A DNA stretch of 29,333 nucleotides, from positions 1 through 29,333 of IMG/VR virus record IMGVR_UViG_3300037485_000805; one strand, 5' to 3'. The notes below the pieces were generated by a model, which made no database searches, was not told the origin of the DNA, and saw nothing but the letters and a program-made list of their open reading frames with translations. The stretch is from a virus. Made by a program: the position numbers and the translations under genes. This document shows, in pieces, positions 1 to 5,890 of this stretch; the first letter of the stretch is position 1; each line of letters opens with the position of its first letter.

Positions 1-186
1 GGAGGATTGTTTGCATATACTAAAAATTCAGGTCTTAACTTTGAAGGAGTAAATTTTAGCATTGTAAACAGCTTAGATTTTGATACTACTGTATTAAACA
101 CACTTGTTATAACTGCTCAATGGAATACAAATAACGCAGGAAATTCAATTTATTCAGAAATTTTCACATTAAATAAGACATATTAA
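1..186 (+). CDS. C-terminal end of a fibre-type structural protein (5' truncated)
   Basis: Frame 1 is open from the left edge for 61 codons and stops at TAA 184-186. The segment is rich in N, T, S and aromatic residues and ends in TLNKTY. Such a beta-rich end with an ITAQWNTNN-type strand resembles the C-terminal beta-sandwich tips of phage fibre or baseplate proteins in Bacteroidetes phages. Its stop codon overlaps the next start (TAATG), so the two are probably translationally coupled fibre-module partners. Most of the protein lies outside the window, so the role is inferred from this tail and its neighbour. Confidence 0.6.
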   Translation, partial: GGLFAYTKNSGLNFEGVNFSIVNSLDFDTTVLNTLVITAQWNTNNAGNSIYSEIFTLNKTY

Positions 187-1583
187 TGAGCACAAATATA
201 TATAGAAATTTGCCAGGAAATGTATATGATGCAGCAGTTAACAGTAACGCGCCATCTGGTATAAATCCTTTTGCAACAGAATTAGATCTTGTAAATATTA
301 ATAATTTAGGAAATGCTAATTTATTAATAAGTGGGGGAGCTTCATGGTCTGGTACAGGAATGGTATTTAATGTATCAGCTTTAGTATATCAAATTGCAGG
401 AATACAACTTTTTGCAAATGCTCAAGATGTAACCTTACCTGCAAGTAATCCAACAAATCCTAGATTTGATGCAATAGTTGTAAATGAAGCTGGTATAGTT
501 TCTGTAATATCAGGTATACCAGCAACAAATCCACTTACTCCTGCAATTGATGAAAACTATGTTCTTTTGCAATATGTATTAGTGGGAGCTGGCGCAACTG
601 CACCAACAGTAACTAATGAATTTGTCTACAGAGAAGGGTCTAGTCCTGATTGGTTACCAGTGTCGGTACCAGGAACAGCTCCTTTATTAGTTGCAAATTT
701 TTCAAGTACTTTTCCTGCACCTTTTCAAGGTTCTGAATGTACTCTTGTAAATGCTCCTACATATAATGCAGGAAAGTATATTCAATATACAAAACCTGTT
801 GGTACTATACCTAGAGCAACATTTGCTTTTTTATCATTTAGAGTTAATCTACCTGCAACCTTAGCTGCAAGAAATATTCAAATATCTCTTTTTAATGGGA
901 CTACTTTGATAGGTTCTGTTCAAGCTACAGCATGGGGATTAAATATGAGTAGTATAAATAACTGGCAGTTAGTAGCCATCCCTACAGGGGCATTCGGAAA
1001 TGTTGCTATTACAACAATGACAAGAATTAGACTTTTTCTTACAGGTACAACAGCAAATACTTTTTCTACAGGAATAGATAGATATGCAGTTGATGATGTA
1101 AAATTTCAATCTGGATATGGTCCTCAAGTAAATGTAGCAACTATAGATATAGAAGATAATGGAACTGTTGTAGGATCTACAGCAAAATTAAATTTTATAC
1201 CAACGCCAGGAACAACTTGGTCAATTGTAAATGATGCAATTAACAATAGAATAAATGTAAGTGCTAATTCTACAAATGCAAGTGTACTACCAGAATTACT
1301 TTTAGTCGGTAGAGATATTGCAGACACAGATGCTGGAAAATTTTTAATAGTAGATTCTGCACTTGGACAAGCAATGACTATTCAAACAAATAGTTCTGTT
1401 CCAATACCAATTGGTTCAGTAGTTAAAATTGGTCAACAAGGTGTTGGCAATGTTAATATAAGTGCTGTACTAGGTGTAACTTTATACAATGGTGGTGGAA
1501 CTACTTTTCCGAATCAATACAGTGTAGCAACACTTACAAAAACAGGAACAGACACATGGTATTTAGAATTTAGTTTAGTTTAA
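186..1583 (+). CDS. Probable tail fibre/spike or receptor-binding structural protein
   Basis: A 465-aa protein, almost free of Cys, dominated by N, T, G, V and A, with regular predicted beta-strands and no signal peptide or membrane segment. The N-terminal part (about 1-145) has short beta segments typical of an attachment domain. The middle (about 160-310) looks like a carbohydrate-binding-type beta-sandwich. The C-terminal part (about 375-465) follows a pattern common at the ends of phage fibres: aDtDAGKfl, then an iPIGSVVKIGQQGvGnV block, then an ATLTKTGTDTWYLEF ending. It starts on the stop codon of the upstream fibre fragment and lies just before the lysis cassette. The exact target on the host surface cannot be read from sequence. 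It could instead be a head-decoration fibre. Confidence 0.65.
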   Translation: MSTNIYRNLPGNVYDAAVNSNAPSGINPFATELDLVNINNLGNANLLISGGASWSGTGMVFNVSALVYQIAGIQLFANAQDVTLPASNPTNPRFDAIVVNEAGIVSVISGIPATNPLTPAIDENYVLLQYVLVGAGATAPTVTNEFVYREGSSPDWLPVSVPGTAPLLVANFSSTFPAPFQGSECTLVNAPTYNAGKYIQYTKPVGTIPRATFAFLSFRVNLPATLAARNIQISLFNGTTLIGSVQATAWGLNMSSINNWQLVAIPTGAFGNVAITTMTRIRLFLTGTTANTFSTGIDRYAVDDVKFQSGYGPQVNVATIDIEDNGTVVGSTAKLNFIPTPGTTWSIVNDAINNRINVSANSTNASVLPELLLVGRDIADTDAGKFLIVDSALGQAMTIQTNSSVPIPIGSVVKIGQQGVGNVNISAVLGVTLYNGGGTTFPNQYSVATLTKTGTDTWYLEFSLV

Positions 1584-1630
1584 AACATAACAAATAACTT
1601 TTTTAGAATAAAACAAATAATTAAAAAATA

Positions 1631-1936
1631 ATGGAAAATTGGATATTAACAATCATCTTATTTATAGCAGGAACAGTCTTAACAATATTTGGATTCTTTT
1701 TAAGAACCGCATATATAGATTCAAGAAGAGATATTGAAGTTCTTATGGGAAATGACCAGAGGATGACTGAAGAGTTAGGAAAGTTAAAAGGAAAACTAGA
1801 CTTAGTACAACAAGAGAATCAGTTAAAATATCAGGCAATTCAAGAACTTACACAACTAGAGATAAAAAATTTAGCTAAGAATGTAAGTGAGTTGTCAGAT
1901 GCAGTTAAACAATACATCTTAAATATTAAACCATGA
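1631..1936 (+). CDS. Small membrane protein with coiled coil, holin-like
   Basis: A 101-aa protein with one strongly hydrophobic N-terminal segment (residues about 4-24), followed by an Arg/Lys/Asp stretch and a long charged helix (about 35-95) with heptad-like spacing. This single-TM-plus-coiled-coil layout resembles XhlA-type holin partners or small phage membrane anchors. It starts 47 nt after the fibre gene and overlaps the next gene by 4 nt (ATGA at 1933-1936). Lying immediately upstream of another membrane protein and a lysin, it most likely belongs to the lysis cassette, as holin, antiholin or holin partner. No family match is certain. Confidence 0.55.
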   Translation: MENWILTIILFIAGTVLTIFGFFLRTAYIDSRRDIEVLMGNDQRMTEELGKLKGKLDLVQQENQLKYQAIQELTQLEIKNLAKNVSELSDAVKQYILNIKP

Positions 1937-2166
1937 AAAATTTAAAAGACAGATGGAATGCTAAAACTCCAAAGTTTTGGAAGAGAGTAAGAAACATTGC
2001 AATTACATTAGGTGCTATTGCAGGAGTAATTTTAACAGCTCCTGTTTCACTACCAGCAGCAGTAATTACAGCAGCGGGTTATTTAGCTACAGCAGGAACA
2101 GTAGCAGCTACCTTATCTCAATTAACAGTTGAAGATAGCAACCAATTAAAAGAAACCAATAAATAA
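1933..2166 (+). CDS. Small hydrophobic protein, candidate holin
   Basis: A 77-aa protein with a basic N-terminus (KNLKDRWNAKTPKFWKR) followed by two adjacent hydrophobic segments (about 23-42 and 43-65) rich in A, G, V and I and separated by LPA. The tail is short and polar. Similar small proteins with a TPKFWKR-like start and an AAxxTAAGYLxTAGTVAA-like second segment are common in Bacteroidetes phages near lysins, where they are taken as holins. Such a protein would form lesions in the inner membrane that time lysis and release the lysin. It is coupled to the upstream gene through ATGA. Function is inferred from topology and position. Confidence 0.6.
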   Translation: MKNLKDRWNAKTPKFWKRVRNIAITLGAIAGVILTAPVSLPAAVITAAGYLATAGTVAATLSQLTVEDSNQLKETNK

Positions 2167-2173
2167 ATATAAT

Positions 2174-2467
2174 ATGGCAAAGAAGAAGATCAAAGACATT
2201 AACATTTCAGTAGATACTGAAAAAGTAGATGTAAAGGTTGAAAAAAAAGGAGACACTGTAAAAGTAAACATTGATACTCCTAAAGTAGGTGTTAACCTTA
2301 AAAAAGAAGGAGACAAAAAAGAGTTTACATTAGATGGACAGAAGTTAGACATCCATGTAGAGAAAACTGAAACAGGAACTGTGGTTACTGTGGATGCACA
2401 AAATTCATTCTTAAAGAAAGTTGGTAACTGGATCTCAAAGATTTTTGTTAAAAAATTCAATAAGTAA
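2174..2467 (+). CDS. Charged beta-repeat protein with cationic amphipathic C-terminus, lysis-cassette unknown
   Basis: A 97-aa protein with no signal peptide and no membrane helix. Residues 7-75 alternate hydrophobic and charged residues in short strands (VDVKV, VKVNI, VGVNL, LDIHV, VVTV), suggesting a small beta-sheet or solenoid. Residues 78-97 switch to a Lys-rich amphipathic helix containing KVGNWISKIF, which resembles a cationic membrane-active peptide. It lies between the candidate holin and the lysin, and its stop overlaps the lysin start (TAATG at 2465-2469). No family is recognised. A role in membrane disruption is an inference from the C-terminal helix and context. An antisense frame over it is only a shadow. 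Confidence 0.6.
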   Translation: MAKKKIKDINISVDTEKVDVKVEKKGDTVKVNIDTPKVGVNLKKEGDKKEFTLDGQKLDIHVEKTETGTVVTVDAQNSFLKKVGNWISKIFVKKFNK

Positions 2468-2985
2468 TGAGTTATGACTTTTTAAATACAGAAAAATCTC
2501 CAAAGATTCTTGTTGAAGCAGTTAAGCTTATGGGAACAAAAGAGATTGTAGGTAAAGTACATAATCCAGTTATTATGGGTTGGGCTAAATTTCTTGAACT
2601 TACAAAGGTTTATACTGCTGATGAGATTCCATGGTGTGGATTATTTGTAGCTTACTGCGCGCATGTAGCAGGTGTACAAGTAGTAGATAAACCATTATGG
2701 GCTCTATCATGGTCTAACTATGGAACTAAAGTTACTGAACCTATGTTAGGTGACATACTTACATTTAAAAGAGATGGTGGTGGTCACGTAGGAATCTATG
2801 TAGGAGAAGATAAATATTGTTACCATGTGCTTGGAGGAAACCAGGGAAATGCAGTATCAGTAACAAGAATTCTTAAATCAAGATTGTATCAAGCTAGAAG
2901 AACAGCATGGAAAATAGCACAGCCAGCTAATGTCCGTAAAGTAATCCTTACAGCTAAAGGTGCAATCAGTCAAAATGAAGCATAA
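2467..2985 (+). CDS. CHAP-type peptidoglycan hydrolase (TIGR02594-like endolysin)
   Basis: A 172-aa protein with the NlpC/P60-CHAP papain-like arrangement. The catalytic Cys57 sits in IPWCGLFVAY, His107 in GGGHVGIYVGED, and a polar GGNQ motif at about 123-126 follows, in the order and spacing usual for TIGR02594 family proteins. The N-terminal helix (about 10-45) with a WAKF segment also fits. There is no signal peptide, so it needs the holin to reach the wall, where it would cut peptide bonds in peptidoglycan at the end of infection. It starts on the stop of the upstream gene and shares TAATG with a 52-aa gene downstream. Assignment is confident; the exact bond is not predictable. Confidence 0.88.
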   Translation: MSYDFLNTEKSPKILVEAVKLMGTKEIVGKVHNPVIMGWAKFLELTKVYTADEIPWCGLFVAYCAHVAGVQVVDKPLWALSWSNYGTKVTEPMLGDILTFKRDGGGHVGIYVGEDKYCYHVLGGNQGNAVSVTRILKSRLYQARRTAWKIAQPANVRKVILTAKGAISQNEA

Positions 2986-3143
2986 TGAAATTAAGAAACA
3001 GTTGGAGATCACGTAATAAGCAATGGGATAAACTTGCTATCAGGATCAGAATAGGTAAGATTGACTTTCTTACAATAGAAATAGATATATCTAGAGAGTT
3101 CTACATGTTAACTATTCTAAATATTACATTTAAAAACCGTTAA
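2985..3143 (+). CDS. Small 52-aa protein at the end of the lysis operon
   Basis: An uninterrupted 52-codon frame whose ATG overlaps the lysin stop codon (TAATG) and whose TAA lies 18 nt before a strong terminator, so it is the last gene of the lysis unit. It begins MKLRNSWRSRNKQWDKLAIR, very basic, then a hydrophobic/beta part with DFLTIEIDISREFY and ends NITFKNR. The spacing, overlap and complete use of the space up to the terminator argue that it is real. No function is recognised. The basic N-terminus plus amphipathic end could bind a membrane or nucleic acid. Confidence 0.6.
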   Translation: MKLRNSWRSRNKQWDKLAIRIRIGKIDFLTIEIDISREFYMLTILNITFKNR

Positions 3144-3161
3144 CACTTCTACTAATAATTT

Positions 3162-3192
3162 AACCCAGGTATCTTAAGTATCTGGGTTTTTT
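3162..3192 (+). terminator. Intrinsic terminator of the lysis operon
   Basis: AACCCAGGTAT pairs with GTATCTGGGTT around a CTTAA loop (about 11 pairs, two of them G-T) and is followed by TTTTTT. It lies 18 nt after the last small lysis-cassette gene and just upstream of the promoter-like element before the packaging genes, so it separates two transcription units. Confidence 0.88.
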
Positions 3193-3203
3193 GCATTTAA
3201 ATG

Positions 3204-3238
3204 TTTGAAGTTTAAACTTATTTTTATATATTTGTGTA
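3204..3238 (+). promoter_or_regulatory. Bacteroidetes-type promoter before the packaging operon
   Basis: TTTG at 3204-3207 is followed after 19 nt by TATATTTG at 3227-3234, matching the known Bacteroidetes consensus TTTG-N19-21-TAnnTTTG. It sits between a terminator and the ATG at 3256, leaving a short leader. The TTTGTGTA at 3231-3238 recurs before the scaffold gene and, as TTTGTATA, before the second IHF-like gene. Recognition by host primary sigma factor is inferred from the consensus. Confidence 0.7.
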
Positions 3239-3255
3239 AACTTAAAATATTAAAA

Positions 3256-3528
3256 ATGGAAAAAGGTGCAGAAGAAAGAGAAATGACTCAAGAAGAGTTA
3301 ATGGCAAGAAAAGAAGAAATGCTTAACTTTTATAAGGATTCATTACCTTACATACAAGCACAATGTGAGTATGAAGAGTTACTTGCAAAAATTGATGAAG
3401 CAAGATTTAGAAGAGCAGAAGCTCAAATTAAATATGCTATGATGATGCAAGGACCACAAAAAGAAGATTCTGATCCTGCTATGGAAAACTCAGTACCAGA
3501 ATCAAGTAGAAAACTTAAAAAGAACTAA
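3256..3528 (+). CDS. Small acidic coiled-coil protein, unknown
   Basis: A 90-aa protein with a long charged helix rich in E, K, M and Q (MTQEELMARKEEMLNFYKDS) and a polar tail ending in RKLKKN. The start at 3256 is preferred over an in-frame ATG at 3205, because 3205 falls inside the promoter and the extension would be a hydrophobic, atypical stretch (KFKLIFIYLCKLKI). It is the first gene of the packaging unit, with the next ATG 2 nt after its stop. No domain is recognised. Its position suggests a small DNA-packaging or structural accessory protein. Confidence 0.65.
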   Translation: MEKGAEEREMTQEELMARKEEMLNFYKDSLPYIQAQCEYEELLAKIDEARFRRAEAQIKYAMMMQGPQKEDSDPAMENSVPESSRKLKKN

Positions 3529-3530
3529 TC

Positions 3531-3920
3531 ATGGCTTTAGTAAATCAAGTACAAAAGCGTGTAAAAATGCCTAAGTGGGAGGTTGTAAAGTTTCAGATAT
3601 TGACTCATTGTTATATTAACCGTATAACAATGAGTGAATCTGATTTAAATTGTCTTACTTTATTAAGTTTTAATGAGCCTGTTGAACTTACTCATTTTTG
3701 TTATGATGCTTCAACTGAAGAAGAATGGATATTCAAATCTTCTCAAACAGTGCGGAATTGTATTAATAAAGCTGAGAAAAATGGATTAATAGTTAAAGAT
3801 CAAAATAATAAAAAAATTATAATGCTTAATCCCTTATTAAAGATTCAAACTGAAGGTACAATATACCTTGACTATAAATTTTTAGCAAATGATACCCAAG
3901 AAACCGGAGATACTAATTAA
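3531..3920 (+). CDS. Conserved unknown with winged-helix-like features
   Basis: A 129-aa protein. The region about 62-115 reads as helix-turn-helix plus wing: EEEWIFKSSQTVRNCINKAEKNGLIVKDQNNKKIIMLNP, in which a Ser-Gln-Thr-Val helix followed by a Lys/Gly turn and a beta hairpin resembles wHTH DNA-binding domains. It starts 2 nt after the previous gene, and its 3' end overlaps the IHF-like gene by 32 nt. Similar proteins accompany the IHF gene in crAss-like phages as far as I recall, but without established function. A DNA-binding role in packaging or late control is an inference. Confidence 0.6.
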   Translation: MALVNQVQKRVKMPKWEVVKFQILTHCYINRITMSESDLNCLTLLSFNEPVELTHFCYDASTEEEWIFKSSQTVRNCINKAEKNGLIVKDQNNKKIIMLNPLLKIQTEGTIYLDYKFLANDTQETGDTN

Positions 3921-4269
3921 AGAAATTGCTGAACGCAATGATATGCCTATATCCACAATAGATGATATAATAAGTTTTTATTACAAGGAAGTAAGTAAAA
4001 AATTATCAAGTCTTGAAGATATAAGAATTAATATATCTGGTTTAGGTCATTTTGTAATAAAAAGACTTTCAGTAGAAAAGCTTGTAAAAAAGTATGAAAA
4101 CATGATTAATAAATATGACTCACAAACATTTATTAATTATCATAATAAAAAACAAGCACAACTAAAATTAGAAAAGTTATATCATGCAAGAGAAAAAATA
4201 AATGAATTTATAATTTATAAAAAAGCATTTAGAGATGGAAGGAAAACTAACAGCAATCTGGAAGAATAG
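3889..4269 (+). CDS. IHF/HU-like DNA-binding protein (first of two)
   Basis: A 126-aa protein whose first 55 residues follow the HU/IHF fold: helix PEILIKEIAERNDMP, a turn, helix STIDDIISFYYKEVSKKLSS, then strand IRINISGLGHFVIKRL (the GLGxF beta turn is the family hallmark). The second half (about 60-120) is a Lys-rich helical extension in place of canonical beta arms. IHF-like genes beside the terminase/portal block are characteristic of crAss-like phages. The ATG at 3889 is chosen despite a 32-nt overlap because it gives the complete first helix. It probably bends or compacts phage DNA, or has been recruited as a virion component; the two cannot be told apart here. Confidence 0.72.
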   Translation: MIPKKPEILIKEIAERNDMPISTIDDIISFYYKEVSKKLSSLEDIRINISGLGHFVIKRLSVEKLVKKYENMINKYDSQTFINYHNKKQAQLKLEKLYHAREKINEFIIYKKAFRDGRKTNSNLEE

Positions 4270-4543
4270 AAAGCAAATACTTGAAGGAGTTAAGAATACT
4301 ATTATCCGGGATAAGTTTGTAGAAGAAATTGCAGAACAAAGAATGGTAATATGTCATGCATGTCCTAAAAAAGATATAGAAGGTTCATCATGTGTAATGC
4401 CTGGTACTCAACCTTGTTGTTTATTATGTGGATGTTCACTTAGTTTTAAAGTAAGAGCTTTATCTTCAGATTGCCCGGCACATAAATGGAAAGCAGTTAT
4501 TACAGAAAAAGATGAAGACAAATTAAATAACCTTATAGACTAA
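4235..4543 (+). CDS. Cys-rich zinc-ribbon-like protein
   Basis: A 102-aa protein with an N-terminal helix (about 1-37) and a compact Cys cluster: Cys40 and Cys43 (CHAC), Cys53, Cys61-Cys62, Cys65 and Cys67 (CCLLCGC), Cys80 and His83. The CxxC pairs and spacing suggest one or two bound zinc ions. It overlaps the IHF-like gene by 35 nt and ends 1 nt before the nuclease gene. Proteins with this CxxCP-x-CCxxCGC pattern recur in the packaging region of Bacteroidetes phages. Function is unknown; nucleic-acid or protein binding in the packaging complex is plausible. Confidence 0.7.
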   Translation: MEGKLTAIWKNRKQILEGVKNTIIRDKFVEEIAEQRMVICHACPKKDIEGSSCVMPGTQPCCLLCGCSLSFKVRALSSDCPAHKWKAVITEKDEDKLNNLID

Positions 4544-4544
4544 A

Positions 4545-5378
4545 ATGAGTATAGTATTTAAAGCATCAGATCATAGTTACACAAGTATAGATGATTCTGA
4601 AAATATATCTTGGACAAGTGTTACTAGTTTAGTATCACATTTTAAAGAACCATTTGATTCTGCAAGTGTGGCTAAAAAATGTGCAAAAAATTTAAAGTCT
4701 AAATGGTTTGGATTAACACCTGAAGTTATACAAGACTTATGGAAATCTGAGTCTGAACGGGCAATGAATCTTGGTACTTTTTATCATAACCAAAGAGAGA
4801 GTGACTTATGTAATCTTGCCTCTATAGAAAAAGAAGGTATACCACTTCCAATATATGTACCTCAAGAAACTAATGGTATTAAACAAGCACCTAATCAAAA
4901 GTTAACTGATGGTATATATCCAGAACATATGGTATATTTAAAGTCAGCAAGTATATGTGGCCAATCAGATTTAGTTGAGATAGTGAATAATAGAGTACAT
5001 ATAATAGATTATAAAACTAATAAAGAAATCAAGTTAGAAGGATTTAAGAATTGGGAAGGTATGACTAAAAAAATGCTTGTCCCTGTGGATCATTTAGATG
5101 ATTGTAACTTCTCACATTATGCTTTACAGTTGAGTATTTATATGTATATTATATTAAAACATAATCCTAAACTAATAGCAGGTACAATGTATTTACATCA
5201 TATATTATTTGAATCATCTGATATTGATAAATGGGGTTATCCAGTTACTAAATATAATGACAACGGAGATCCTATAGTATTAGAAGTTATTCCACTTAAA
5301 GTACCTTATTTAAAAGAAGAAGTAATTAGTATTATTAATTGGTTACATGAAAACAAACATAACCTTGAAAAAAAATGA
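4545..5378 (+). CDS. PD-(D/E)XK nuclease, RecB/Cas4-like
   Basis: A 277-aa protein with the motifs of the RecB-type PD-(D/E)XK superfamily in order: GTxxH at residues 77-81 (GTFYH), an acidic residue in GQSDLVE (Asp142), DYKTNK with Asp155 and Lys157, and the QxxxY motif in ALQLSIYMYI (Gln195, Tyr199). These residues would bind the metal ions for DNA cleavage. It lies directly upstream of the terminase genes, where crAss-like phages typically carry such a nuclease, suggesting processing of replicated or branched DNA before or during packaging. Its 3' end overlaps the next gene by 4 nt (ATGA). No helicase domain or Fe-S Cys set is seen, so it is a stand-alone nuclease. Confidence 0.82.
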   Translation: MSIVFKASDHSYTSIDDSENISWTSVTSLVSHFKEPFDSASVAKKCAKNLKSKWFGLTPEVIQDLWKSESERAMNLGTFYHNQRESDLCNLASIEKEGIPLPIYVPQETNGIKQAPNQKLTDGIYPEHMVYLKSASICGQSDLVEIVNNRVHIIDYKTNKEIKLEGFKNWEGMTKKMLVPVDHLDDCNFSHYALQLSIYMYIILKHNPKLIAGTMYLHHILFESSDIDKWGYPVTKYNDNGDPIVLEVIPLKVPYLKEEVISIINWLHENKHNLEKK

Positions 5379-5890
5379 TAGCAAAATTATTTGATATACA
5401 GAATGGCGTAGTAATTCCTACTGAACATTGTTATACATTAAAAGCTTTAAAAGATATAATGGATGAGTATCCGGAAGATCATCTTAAAATTTATTTATAT
5501 ATTTTTTATATGACATGTCCAAACCCTGATACAAATCCATTTTTCTTTACACCAGACATAGATAAATTAGATATCATACTTAGGGAAATAGAAGCAGAAT
5601 TTTCACCAGAAGATAAAACTATACAAATAGGTTTAGAGTTTTGTATGCAAATGTTTGAAACGCCAACATCACGCGCATACAAGGGTATAGCAACAATGCT
5701 TGATAGACTTGGCCGTTATATGGAAACAAGACAAATCACTGATGGTAGAGATGGAAACTTAACAGCTATGATCAATGCTGCTAAAAACTATGAGGCAGTA
5801 AGAGCTTCTTTTAAAGGTGCATATAAAGATCTTTTAGAAGAACAGCAAAGTAAAGTTAGAGGTGGTCAAGGTTTAGCATATGATATATAA
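5375..5890 (+). CDS. Putative terminase small subunit
   Basis: A 171-aa, largely helical protein. The N-terminal half is acidic with aromatic residues (LYIFYMTC). The C-terminal part (about 128-171) has a conserved-looking TAMINAAKNYEAVRASF segment followed by a polar tail with VRGGQGLAYDI. It is coupled on both sides (ATGA with the nuclease, TAATG with the large terminase) and lies immediately before TerL, the usual place for TerS. No clear helix-turn-helix is visible, so the call rests on position, size and helical content. Alternative: a TerL cofactor without DNA-recognition function. Confidence 0.5.
   Translation: MIAKLFDIQNGVVIPTEHCYTLKALKDIMDEYPEDHLKIYLYIFYMTCPNPDTNPFFFTPDIDKLDIILREIEAEFSPEDKTIQIGLEFCMQMFETPTSRAYKGIATMLDRLGRYMETRQITDGRDGNLTAMINAAKNYEAVRASFKGAYKDLLEEQQSKVRGGQGLAYDI

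Noticed and set aside
2146-2460. 104-aa antisense frame with hydrophobic stretches
   Set aside because: It is the complement of the Lys/Glu/Val-rich 97-aa gene, overlaps it fully and lacks any leader; its Phe/Ser/Thr bias comes from reversed A-rich codons.
3205-3255. Extended N-terminus for the 90-aa protein
   Set aside because: The upstream ATG lies inside the TTTG/TAnnTTTG promoter, so a transcript starting there would not contain it.
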